Assembly: GCF_004217555.1 (NCBI RefSeq)
Contig: NZ_SHKW01000007.1
Location: 1 to 64,000 of the forward strand
DNA from: Edaphobacter modestus
GTDB lineage: Bacteria > Acidobacteriota > Terriglobia > Terriglobales > Acidobacteriaceae
DNA: 64,000 bases
Reading direction: 5' to 3'
The position numbers were made by a program, and so were the translations under genes. Positions 1 through 9,400 of the stretch are shown piece by piece. The stretch's first letter is position 1. Each line of letters starts with the position of its first letter. The notes under the pieces are model-generated. The model worked only from the letters and a program-made list of their open reading frames with translations, did no database searches and was not told the DNA's origin.

Positions 1-197
1 CCAAGCCGATGGTCGACTACTAGGACAGAACCTCTTTTGCAGGCCAATGTCCGGATAGTCGCCTTCTCGGCAACTGTGCAGGTTCATTTCTACGGAAAGC
101 CGGTTTTACGTCCAGGTGCATTGGATTTGTAAACTCTGGCCGACTTTGCGGTACGGATGAGAAACAAGCAATCACATTGTTTGGATCTAGCGTCCGT

Positions 198-755
198 TTA
201 CTCGAAACGCAGCGCGGTCATCGGGTCTACCCTGGTGGCGCGTACAGCCGGAATCCACGTGGCCGCCAAGGCGACAATGCTGAGCAACAACGGCGTCAGG
301 ACAAATGCAAGAGGGTCCCATGCCTTGAGCCCGAAGAGAAAGCTGGTGAGGAATCGAGTCAGCCAGAAGGCTGCAACGATAACAGTAAGCACCATTCCCT
401 GGCCGAGAACCATATTGCGGAGGTGCGATGTCTGCGCCCCCATCGCCATCCGTATCCCTAGTTCCTGCGTGCGCTGCTCCACAGAAAAAGCCATCAAGCC
501 GTAAATGCCCACGGCAGCCAGCAACAATCCGGATGCGCCGAAGACCGTCAGGAGCAGCATGTTGAACCGTTGTCGCGAAAGGTTGAGGCGGTCAATCTCG
601 TCCATGGTTCGGATGTGCGCTACGGGGAGCCCGCCGGTCGTCTCTCGCAGTGCGGATGTCACTTGTGTAACCAGCGTGTGAGGTGCGCCTTGAGTGCGCA
701 CAATCCACCAGAGGGGAGCGACTCGAGAGTTAAGTGCCGTCTCACCATCTGGCAT
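198..755 (-). pseudogene. ADOP/MacB-type permease, C-terminal fragment
   Basis: The 185 residues match only the last part of an acidobacterial duplicated orphan permease. They contain the final periplasmic stretch, then the FtsX-like membrane domain with LLAAVGIYGLMAFSVEQR, and the usual C-terminal end VDPMTALRFE. Full ADOP proteins run to about 800 residues, such as the intact one at 48683, so about three quarters of the gene is missing upstream. The membrane segment after VLGQGM is also several residues shorter than usual, which suggests a small in-frame deletion. No ABC ATPase is nearby. I read it as a relic that probably makes no working transporter; the family call is firm. Confidence 0.8.
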
Positions 756-1329
756 CTGTGCCAGCGCCCTTCACTGCAACCTAACCGGCCGGGACTAACA
801 CTGCTCTTGGTACAGGAAAACTAGGCCCTTCACTCTTTCAGATTTGGTCGAAAACTAACATTCAGAATGGTTCAGAAATCCCCAGGGGCCCTATTACTTG
901 GAGACAAAGATTTTACAATTGGACTCCGTTACCTCACTCTGGTAACGCGATAGGATTACTTTCGTTCCACGTTGCTCAGATCAAAACTTCAATTCCTATA
1001 TCGCATTCCTAAGAAAGCAACTGTCTGATCTGTTGTCGCTGTCGCGATCTAAGTCGATGAGCCCGGACGTCTGGTTGTTGTATCTCGAAGTGTCACAAAT
1101 ATATTCCATCAGTTGCATGGAGAGATAAACCGCGGGCTCAAAGGTAACCCTGCCTTCTTACCTGGTTACGCTATGCATGTGACGATCGATGTTCCTCGAA
1201 GTTTGGATTGCCCAAAACTGTTGTTTTGAAACCAGTCGTTGGTCTTACCGGAGGCACTTTTTGAACTTATTCTTGCAGCACTTTATGTTTCTGCCTTTCT
1301 CCGTACTTCCACCTCGAAAAACTCACTCG
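756..1329. other. Gene-free stretch
   Basis: Between the permease stump and the thaumatin-domain gene I see no conserved coding frame. Only short open frames in low-complexity composition are present. The sequence just upstream of the next gene presumably holds its promoter, but no convincing -35/-10 pair stands out. Confidence 0.5.
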
Positions 1330-3714
1330 ATGGAGGTTGATTCGTTCGAGGTATCGCATAATATTCGACGCTGGTGGATGACACCGCTCCATGCGGTACT
1401 GATCGTCCTTTGCGCATTCGGCGGCAAGGCCATTGCCCAGACCCGTCAATTCGTCATTACAAACAACTGTGCCGAAACTGTATGGGTCGCTGGCGCAGGC
1501 AATCCCACCCCTAGCTTCAATGGCTCGTCAGGAGGTCTGGAACTTCCCGCCGGCGCGACCGTCACCACCTCACTGCCCACTCCGTGGGTTGGTGGCCGCT
1601 TTTGGGGACGTCGTCAGTGCACCTTTGACGCTAACGGAAAGGGCTCCTGCCAGACGGGCGACTGTGGCGGCCTCCAATGCCAGCACGCCGGAGCGGGCAA
1701 CACAAGTCTCGCCGAATTCACCCTTACCGGCTCTGCAACCGGGGCCGACAACTACGACATCAGCCTGGTCGATGGCTTTGACTTTCCCCTCTCCGTTCAA
1801 CTCAACGATCCGAATCCTACCCATGCGGTCAATGCTGCGTGCCAAGTGGATCTGCGCAGCTCCTGCCCCGCTGGCCAGCAGATGCGCAACAGCGCTGGAC
1901 AGGTCGTCGGGTGCAAGAGTCTCTGCAGCCAGTATGGAACGGCGAACTACTGCTGCGCGGGACCCTATGCCTCGCCGCAGGCATGCAACAACGTGAAATG
2001 GGATACAAACTACCGCGGAGCGGTACTCAAGCAGTCCTGTCCCTCCGTCTATGGTTATGCCTTTGACGACCCATCCAGCGACTTCAATGTAGTTCCTCTA
2101 CCCGCTTCGGGCTATCAGATTACATTCTGTCCAGCAAATACTCTTCCCAACTCAGGTCCTGCGACCGTTCCTACTTTTACTATCACTTCGCAGGAACCGA
2201 GCCAGACTGTAACGCCTGGTGGTTCCGTCGCGTACAACCTGAATGTAACCGCAAGCAGCACATTTACTGGCACCGTCAAGCTCTCGGCAGCGCATCTGCC
2301 GGGCAGCTGCACCTGGACAACAGTGGGCAAGGTGTCGTGCAGCAACAAGGGATCCTCTGCCTCTTTCAGCGCGTCCAACGTCAGTTTGACACCGGGAGTA
2401 ACCGTCCCCGTCACCCTAACTGTCAATACAACGACGACTCCAGCTCCGATGTTGAGCACAGGAAATATCGAGGTCATTGGCCAGAGTAGCGCCCTCGAGA
2501 ACGTCTGGGAGGGTTCGTTGACGGTTGCCAATCCCACAGCTCCCGACTATGTCTTTAGCATTACTCCAACATCTGCGCAGACCGTTCTGCCCGGAACGCC
2601 GGTGGTCTACACTGTCACGGCCACTCCAGTGAACGGTTTCACCGGCGTCGTCTCGATGAGCACCTCCGGTCTTCCTGCAACCTCCACCGCACCCGCGTTG
2701 CCACAGTTCACTTTTACCGGTGATCCTACACCGCAATCGGCGACTATCACGATCGCTACCTCTGCCTCTGCCACAAAGCGAGCCTACTTTCCTTTGTTCA
2801 CCAGCTTTAGCGCAAACAGCCTCCACGACGCTCAAGTCGCTCTAACAGTCTCATCCTCAGCCCCAAGCCCGGATTTCACCGTCTCTGTGACTCCTGCAAT
2901 GAGCGCGCTTCAAGCGGGAAACGGGACGTCCTTCACGATTACAACAACACCCGAGAACGGCTTTAGCTCCACGGTCGCTCTCAGTGCTCCCAGCCTTCCA
3001 GTTGGGGTGACGGCAACGTTTACGCCTGACTCGATTTCCGGAGCGGCAACTTCATCGCTAACGCTCGCCACCAGCGCCTCGACGTCGCCCGGAACCTATA
3101 TTATTCCGGTCACTGCAACCTCTGGCTCGCTGAGCCATACCACGAACATCTCTCTCACAGTCAACCCGGCCGGCGTCCAGTTCACCGATCTTGACATCGG
3201 CGATCCGGGAACCGCTGGCACCTTCACCGCAAACGGAGGCCCCTTCACGGTAGGAGGCAGCGGCAGCGACATCTTCGGAACTGCCGACCAGTTCAACTAC
3301 GCCTACCAGTCGGCGACCGGCGACTTCACGGTCATCACGCACGTTGCTACTCAGACCGATACCGACGTGTGGGCCAAGTCAGGCGTCATGATTCGCTCTA
3401 CCACTGCAGACAATGCGGCCTTCGCCGCGGTCTTTGCTACCCCAGGGCACGGTGTCGCCATGATCGTTCGCACGGCCGATGGAGGAGGCACCACAGACCT
3501 GGGACAAGCCCAGCAAAACGTCCCTGTGTGGGTCAAGCTTCAGCGATCCGGCAACACCTTCACTGGCTACGCATCTCCTGATGGCCTCAGTTGGACGCTC
3601 ATCTCTACCAGGGATGTCGGTATGACCGGATCTGTCACCGCCGGGCTAGCAGTCACCTCGAAACGGGAGTCGACACTCAATATCTCAACCTTCGATAGCG
3701 TCATCATTCGGTAG
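1330..3714 (+). CDS. Secreted thaumatin-like protein with Ig-like repeats and C-terminal ConA-like domain
   Basis: An exported protein whose mature N-terminus is a thaumatin-like domain (about 230 residues, nt 1440-2145). It is cysteine-rich and carries the family signature around GSCQTGDCGGLQC. About three beta-sandwich repeats follow (nt 2160-3170), each beginning like FSITPTSAQTVLPG. A C-terminal domain resembling DUF1349/ConA-like lectins comes last (nt 3180-3710). Thaumatin domains in plants and fungi are often beta-glucan-binding or glucanase-like; activity here is unknown. I chose ATG 1330 because it gives an Arg-Arg-containing signal peptide ending near KAIAQ. ATG 1378 and the open frame back to 1189 are alternatives, and no clear Shine-Dalgarno decides. 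Likely extracellular glycan binding. Confidence 0.8.
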   Translation: MEVDSFEVSHNIRRWWMTPLHAVLIVLCAFGGKAIAQTRQFVITNNCAETVWVAGAGNPTPSFNGSSGGLELPAGATVTTSLPTPWVGGRFWGRRQCTFDANGKGSCQTGDCGGLQCQHAGAGNTSLAEFTLTGSATGADNYDISLVDGFDFPLSVQLNDPNPTHAVNAACQVDLRSSCPAGQQMRNSAGQVVGCKSLCSQYGTANYCCAGPYASPQACNNVKWDTNYRGAVLKQSCPSVYGYAFDDPSSDFNVVPLPASGYQITFCPANTLPNSGPATVPTFTITSQEPSQTVTPGGSVAYNLNVTASSTFTGTVKLSAAHLPGSCTWTTVGKVSCSNKGSSASFSASNVSLTPGVTVPVTLTVNTTTTPAPMLSTGNIEVIGQSSALENVWEGSLTVANPTAPDYVFSITPTSAQTVLPGTPVVYTVTATPVNGFTGVVSMSTSGLPATSTAPALPQFTFTGDPTPQSATITIATSASATKRAYFPLFTSFSANSLHDAQVALTVSSSAPSPDFTVSVTPAMSALQAGNGTSFTITTTPENGFSSTVALSAPSLPVGVTATFTPDSISGAATSSLTLATSASTSPGTYIIPVTATSGSLSHTTNISLTVNPAGVQFTDLDIGDPGTAGTFTANGGPFTVGGSGSDIFGTADQFNYAYQSATGDFTVITHVATQTDTDVWAKSGVMIRSTTADNAAFAAVFATPGHGVAMIVRTADGGGTTDLGQAQQNVPVWVKLQRSGNTFTGYASPDGLSWTLISTRDVGMTGSVTAGLAVTSKRESTLNISTFDSVIIR

Positions 3715-3762
3715 GGAAAGAGAGATTGATGAATCGTGCGCGACTGATTGCTTAGACAGTCC

Positions 3763-3792
3763 TGGGCGTGGCAGAAACCATGGCCACGCCCA
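3763..3792 (+). terminator. Hairpin downstream of thaumatin-domain gene
   Basis: A 9-bp perfect inverted repeat (TGGGCGTGG and CCACGCCCA) is separated by a 12-base loop about 50 bases after the stop codon. There is no U tract, so it is only a possible terminator. Confidence 0.4.
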
Positions 3793-3954
3793 AGATGCGA
3801 TCTGCCGATTGATGGCAGCAACTCACTGTGTTCGATGAATGCCCATCTTGTCGCGGAGCCACTAAAAAATTAGATCTCCCCCTACGATCGACGTAGCAAA
3901 ACCTGTCGATTGTTCGTCCCTGAACGTTGAACGTAGTCACTGAAAGGTATTGTG

Positions 3955-5295
3955 ATGAAAAGAGCATTTCTTGTCTTATTGATGTTGTTGTCTCTGGGAG
4001 TAGGGGCGGCGCTGGCCGGACCCTGTCCTGCGCAGTTTCCAACATCGCGCGGCAATGGTACGGTCGCTGGCGTGCCCGTTGCGGGCGGAACTCAGTATTA
4101 CTTCAAAGACACTCTACTCAATGGCTTCGATTGTTTCGAGGAGTTGAGCTCCTGGTTCCCCTCCTATATCACTTCATCGAACGCGACGAATCCTGCCAAA
4201 CAGACAGTCGATATGGCCTATACGACTGACGGCACGGCGACCTTCTCGAACGTAGTGGTACCGACCGCAGGCACCTACACTTTGACGATCCGCTATGCAT
4301 TCGCCACCGGCCTTTTTCCAGGGGTTTTGGCTCGGCCAGAGGGCATTAAGGTGAACGGCACCGTCATGACCGTGGACCTGAACTTCCCGGTCACCGGAGA
4401 CTTCGATACCTTTAGTACTGTAACCATTGCGGTCCCCTTGAATGCAGGCCAAAACACCGTTCAAGTCTTCAACGTGGCCACTCAAAGCATCTCCCGCCTT
4501 GACTCGATGACCGTCACCGCGGGTGGAAGCAATAGTTGCAGCGTCCTGCCTCAGGCGCCGGGCGGATTTAGCGCGGCGGAAGACTCCAACAATGCGATTG
4601 CGCTGACCTGGAACGCCAGCACGACTCCCGCAGGCTGCACGGTTGGGTACTACAACGTGTTCCGCGGCACCACGTCTGGCTTCATCCCATCAGCCGCCAA
4701 CCAGGTCGCGACCGTGGTGTCCGGCACGAAGTATAAAGATACGACCGGAATGTGTCAGACGCCTTACTACTATGTCGTGCAGGCAGTAGATTTGGCGGGG
4801 CTATCGGTTACGTCAACCCAGGCCAGCGCCTCAATCAGCCAATGTCCGACAGTAAGCAGCGCCCAGATCAACGCAGGCGGTTCAGCAGTCGCTCCCTTCA
4901 TTTCGGACGTAGACTTTGAGGGCGGTTCGATTCTTAGCCACAAGAACGTCATCGATCTCAGTGGTGTTACGAATGCCGCGCCGATGACCGTGTATCAGGA
5001 CGCACGCCAGGGCAACTTTACCTACACGCTTGCTGGCTTTGTCCCTGGATCGAGCCATACGGTAAGGCTACATTTTGCCGAAACCTACTTCTCCACTGTC
5101 GGCTCCCGCACCTTCAATATCAGCATCAATGGAACGCAGGTGATGACAAATTTTGACATCTTCGCCGCGGCGGGCGCCAAGAACAAGGCAGTGATACAGG
5201 AGCTCACGGGAAATGCTGACTCCAGCGGCACTTTCGTAGTTACGTTCACCTCGGTCGTCAACAATTCTCTGCTGAGTGCGATCGAAATTAACTAG
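3955..5295 (+). CDS. Secreted carbohydrate-binding protein: CBM-like, FnIII and malectin domains
   Basis: A signal peptide (MKRAFLVLLMLLSLGVGAALA) leads into a galactose-binding-like CBM fold (about residues 30-185), a fibronectin type III domain (about 205-290) and a C-terminal malectin domain (about 300-446) with the typical NFDIFAAAGAKNKA strand. Malectin domains bind di- or oligosaccharides. No catalytic domain is visible, so the protein is probably a periplasmic or surface glycan binder. The start is ATG 3955, eight bases after GAAAGG; a GTG lies directly before it. A strong hairpin follows the gene. The same malectin motif recurs three times in the 1,778-residue protein at 6500, so the two may act on related glycans. 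Confidence 0.8.
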   Translation: MKRAFLVLLMLLSLGVGAALAGPCPAQFPTSRGNGTVAGVPVAGGTQYYFKDTLLNGFDCFEELSSWFPSYITSSNATNPAKQTVDMAYTTDGTATFSNVVVPTAGTYTLTIRYAFATGLFPGVLARPEGIKVNGTVMTVDLNFPVTGDFDTFSTVTIAVPLNAGQNTVQVFNVATQSISRLDSMTVTAGGSNSCSVLPQAPGGFSAAEDSNNAIALTWNASTTPAGCTVGYYNVFRGTTSGFIPSAANQVATVVSGTKYKDTTGMCQTPYYYVVQAVDLAGLSVTSTQASASISQCPTVSSAQINAGGSAVAPFISDVDFEGGSILSHKNVIDLSGVTNAAPMTVYQDARQGNFTYTLAGFVPGSSHTVRLHFAETYFSTVGSRTFNISINGTQVMTNFDIFAAAGAKNKAVIQELTGNADSSGTFVVTFTSVVNNSLLSAIEIN

Positions 5296-5315
5296 CATGC
5301 AGGATAGATAGAATT

Positions 5316-5348
5316 CAGCCAGATCGCGGCTAAGCCGCGATCTGGCTG
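5316..5348. terminator. Perfect 15-bp hairpin terminator
   Basis: The arms CAGCCAGATCGCGGC and GCCGCGATCTGGCTG are perfect complements around a three-base loop, starting 20 bases after the malectin gene stop. The U tract is weak, but the stem is long and GC-rich, so it could terminate from either side. Confidence 0.7.
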
Positions 5349-5480
5349 ACGATTTCTACTCGCTGCGACAGCAGCTCATGTGCCTCGATCTGCGTGGCGC
5401 GATGTGGCGACGCTGATTGCACGGATTTGCAGGATCGACCACACTCACCGAAGCAATACCACTCCCCGCTAGAGATAATC

Positions 5481-5567
5481 ATGCAGCAATCATCTTGGAC
5501 CACACCCGACTTCGAAGAAATCTCACTCAACTGCGACATCAACTCCTACGCGCCTGTCGAACTGTAA
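5481..5567 (+). CDS. pqqA: PqqA-like precursor peptide (28 aa) with Asp in place of the cross-linked Glu
   Basis: A 28-codon frame whose peptide contains SWTTPDFEEISLNCDINSY, matching the W-T-x-P ... E-x3-Y layout of PqqA, the ribosomal precursor of pyrroloquinoline quinone. In PqqA the radical enzyme PqqE joins the Glu and Tyr of the E-x3-Y motif. Here the motif reads D19-I-N-S-Y23, so the Glu is an Asp, one base change away. The frame sits directly before a broken pqqB start, the normal gene order. The ribosome site is weak. Too short for standard gene callers. Probably a non-functional relic, since Asp should not give PQQ and pqqB is broken, but the reading frame itself is intact. Confidence 0.65.
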   Translation: MQQSSWTTPDFEEISLNCDINSYAPVEL

Positions 5568-5582
5568 GCCGGACTGAATGCT

Positions 5583-5629
5583 ATTAAGGTACTGGGGCCG
5601 CAGCAGGTGGCGGCCTTCCTCAGTGGAAT
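5583..5629 (+). pseudogene. pqqB: pqqB 5' remnant with frameshift
   Basis: Sixteen bases after the PqqA-like stop, one frame reads IKVLG and, after loss of one base at about 5597, the next reads AAGGGLPQWN. Together these give the IxVLGxAAGGGxPQWN N-terminus that typifies PqqB, the metallo-beta-lactamase-fold protein of PQQ synthesis. No start codon is left in frame and the homology ends at QWN. The order pqqA-pqqB supports the call. Only about 16 of some 300 residues remain, so the gene is dead. Confidence 0.65.
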
Positions 5630-5917
5630 GCGCCTGGAAAAACTGTTCTGCTCTGCGACGTGGCCGAGATCGATCCCGATTTCCTCTCCGCGCGTCCACC
5701 ATCGACACCTTCCGATCACCAGGAATCCATCGCGGCGGAACCGCGACTCCTCTATGTTGCCGTGACGCGCGCAAAGTATGCCGTCGACCTGCCGCAGAGC
5801 CTACTCAGGCGTTTCGGACTGAACCGAACGCCGAGCGAGGTCGTCGTCGCTCCATCTGTAGCCGAGGCCATCGTCGACAAAGGTCCACCTCGGAAGATCC
5901 ACGCCTGTCCGGTGTAG
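5630..5917 (+). pseudogene. UvrD-like helicase motif VI remnant fused after pqqB stump
   Basis: The frame continuing from the pqqB stump reads APGKTVLLCDVAEIDPD and then RLLYVAVTRAKYAVDLPQ. The latter matches motif VI of UvrD/Rep-type SF1 helicases (LLYVAxTRAK). A run of five A bases at the join suggests an indel or recombination point between the two unrelated genes. Nothing upstream encodes the rest of a helicase. The stretch ends in a stop at 5917 with no recognisable C-terminus. Confident for motif VI, less so for where the junction lies. Confidence 0.5.
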
Positions 5918-5989
5918 CGTCTCCTTATCATTCGCCAGCTAAGGGAGAGTCGCGAGAGATGACATCGCTGCGCCGGAGTTATGACAACT

Positions 5990-6005
5990 GAGTTTTTCAA
6001 CAGCC
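5990..6005. repeat. Solo IS1182-type terminal repeat
   Basis: GAGTTTTTCAACAGCC matches the right terminal repeat of the complete IS1182 element (21194-21211) over its first 15 bases. No transposase is near, so it looks like the last trace of an older insertion or deletion. Confidence 0.4.
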
Positions 6006-6499
6006 ACCCCTGTTAGCACCAACTGACATTCATTTCAGTTTTTTCTGTCACTTCGGATGAAACGTGCCCGATGAGCACTAATGCCGCTTCCACATTGATC
6101 GAGAGAGTTCGGTGTCGTTGGATTCGCATGTTCGGCGTAGCGGATGCGCTGCTTTTCGCTGCATCACGGACACAGCTCGCCGTAACGGCCGTGAACGGCC
6201 ATCTCTTTGCGGAAAGCTGTGGCCTTTTCGGAGAAGCTGCTGGCACCTTCGGTGTTCAGGCGGTCGATCCAGAGTTGAAGCGTGCGTAGGCGTCGACATC
6301 AACACCATCTGCTCGTGATTGGGCGATGGACCAGAATAGAAATTACATTCAAATGACATTGGGTTTCATTCCTCACATGTATAGTGCACTTATCCTCCCC
6401 GAGGATCACTGTTAAGTTTGCGATTCCTCCTCTAATGCGAGACCACTTGCATGTCTAAGTTGCAGAGACCCACTCCCACCTAAGGGAGAAAGCATAGCC
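6006..6499. other. Non-coding stretch before the giant propeller protein
   Basis: Several overlapping short frames exist on both strands but none resembles a known protein, and composition does not favour one. The last 30 bases contain the AAGGGAG ribosome site used by the gene at 6500. The rest is presumably promoter and eroded sequence next to the solo IS end. Confidence 0.45.
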
Positions 6500-9400
6500 A
6501 TGCGCGATGAGCGCTGCAGGGGGAAATGGTTTGTCCAGAAGGTCGCGATATTGCGGTCTTATCACTCTGTTTCTGTTTTTCAAATTGAAAGGAAGCGTCT
6601 CTTGAGGCTCCCGTTTGGCACCTTCAGGCTTACTCTTGTTCTACTTTGCGTACTCTCGGCACCTTTACTCGCGCAAGACGTTACGATGTGGAAGGTTGAT
6701 CCACAACATACCGGTTTAAATTCCCAAGAAACGATCCTGACCCCGGCACTCGTCGCAGACCCCACAAAATTTGCCCGTCTCTTCTTCCAGAAACTGGATG
6801 GACAGGTATATGGGGCGCCTCTCTTTATGAGTGCCGCAACGCTTAATAAGCTGCCTGGGAGCTTTTCGGACGGCAAGTCGCACAACGTTGTCTACGTGGT
6901 CACGCAGCATGACAGCGTGTACGCTTTCGATGGCGATGCTGATCCTCTTGGAGCCAACGCTTCCGGAAACGATTCTGCACCTCTGTGGCACACCAGCTTT
7001 TTGAAGCCGGATCCGGCGTTAGGCACACCCACCACTGTGCCATCTTCGGACGCTGCCGGAAACGATATCAGTCCGGAGTTTGGCATCAGTACAACTCCCG
7101 TGATCGACCCGGTATCGGGTACCCTCTACGTGGTCTCGCTGCTCAAGTTCCCGGGACAGCCGCTGAACAATCTCTATCGGCAGGAACTTCATGCCCTTGA
7201 CCTGAAGACAGGTCTGGATAAGGTTCCCCCTTTTATCCTCGATGCAAGCCTGACGTTTGAGGGCTTTGCCATCTCGGATTCGAGTGCGACCGATCATGAT
7301 CCGGTTACAGCACCTACAGGCCAGATCCCCTTCGCGCCTCTGCATGAACACCTGCGCAGCGCCATGACCTTTGATCCGAAGAACAACATCGTCTATCTGG
7401 CTTATGCATCGCACAGTGACGAGTCGCGTTATTACGGTCTTGTGCTGGGCTTTGATGGCTCCACGCTCAAACTCACTCACAGCTTTGTGACGACTCCCAA
7501 TGGTACGACGCCGCTTGACGGAGCGACACATGGTGGAGCGAATAAGGGTGGCGGCAAGGGTGGCATCTGGCAAGGCGGAGCTTCCGTAGCCCTGGACGAG
7601 AACCAGAACATCCTCTTTGTGACAGGCAATGGTGTCTTCGATCAGGACCCCACCACCGGGTCCATGGACTGGGGAGAGACCGCGCTCAAATTACCGGCGG
7701 CAATGGATGGTCAGCAGCAGCTCCATCTGACGTTGAACGACACGAACTCATATTTCACTCCTTCCAACTGGGCGACTCTGAACCACGGCGGTGGTACCAT
7801 CCCGGGCGATTCGGACCTCGGCGCGGGCGGCCCACTGCTGCTCCCTGTGCAGCCGGGCGAGCATCCGCACCTGATGATGTTTGGAGGCAAAGCAGGTGTC
7901 TGGTACCTGGTGGATCGTGATGTTCTTGGTGGCTTGAGGACGGATGATGCGCAGGTCATCCAGGAGGTCCCTGAACCGCGCGCTCCGCAACTCACCCTCA
8001 CGCCGAGCTACTTCAACGGTGCCGTGTACTACGCTTCAAGCGGAAGCCCGATGGAGCGGCGCAAACTGGTCTTCGATACTGTCGACAATGTAATGACGCT
8101 GGAGACGACGCCTACGATCGGCACCGGCGGCAATATCAATGCGAAGGGCTCGTCGCCGTTCATCACGGCGAACGGCACGGCGAACGGTATCGTATGGGCA
8201 ATCGACGGGAATCTTCGAGCCTACGATGCGAATACCATGCAGTTTCTCACTACCGGCTTTAATGGAGATATCTCCGCTCCGGATGGTTCAGGGCGATGCC
8301 AGACAACAAAGTTCAACACTCTGGCTGTTGCGAATGGGCATGCGTACTACACCTGCTACTCGGGCGTGAGCCAGGGCTTTCTCGTCGTGGCCGGTCTGAA
8401 GGGAACGGCGGCAGCAGTACCTGCGGCACCGTCCGCACTCTCCGCCGAGACCGCATCGTCTACGTCCATCAATCTGAGCTGGACCAACAATGCATCCACA
8501 GATCCTTCGTTGGCCGGCTTCCATGTGTTTCGTGCGACGAACGCCAACGGACCATTCACGCTGTTGAGCTTATCTGCGCAGGGTACAGACTTTTCGGACT
8601 CGACCGTCTCGCCCAATACTCAGTACTTCTACCGGGTGACCGCCTTTAATGGCGCAGGCGACTCCAGCCCGAGCAACACGGCATCCGCCACGACCTTTCC
8701 GACTTACACGCAGAGTGGGCTGGTGGGCTTCTGGCCCATGGAGGATGCCACGGGCAGCACCGTGACCGATGCCACTGGCAGTGGCCACAGCGGTCTGGCA
8801 GCGGGCGAGGCCTTGTACACCCCAACCGGTTACATCAACGGTGGCTGGAACTTCCACGGAACGAAGATTGCTGACAATATTACGGTTCAGGACAGTCCTG
8901 ATCTCGACTTCTCCGCGACGCAAAGCTTCACGCTTTCAACCTGGGTTCGAGTCGATGCTCTGACCGGAGTGGAGCAGCCGATCATTCTTAAATCAGCAAA
9001 CAACGGCAACGTGTATGGCCTGCTCGTCAATGGTGCCAACCAGTTTGCCATGCGCGGACCGGCAGGCGATGTCGCCGGCCCCGCGGTGACCCACGCGGCA
9101 TGGACACATGTGGCCATGGTGCAGAATGGGACCGCTGGTACCCGTACGCTCTATGTGAACGGCCAGGCTGTGGCTCAAGGTGCCGCACAAGCTGCCGATG
9201 GCCCCGGAACCCTGGAGTGGGGTGAGGAAGATCTGCCTGCGGGAAGCGACCAGGTAGAGTTCGGCTTTCAGGGCGCGATCGACGAAACCAGGCTCTACAA
9301 TCAGGCGCTCTCCGCGTCACAGATCGCAGACCTGCTGCCGGTCACGCTACTCGACGCCAGCTCCATTCTCGCGCCGAACACACCCGATCAATTCGGCACG

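Noticed and set aside
5578..5991. A 137-residue Arg-rich frame after the PqqA-like peptide
   Set aside because: The other frames contain PqqB and UvrD motifs; this one is the out-of-frame reading of the same remnant.
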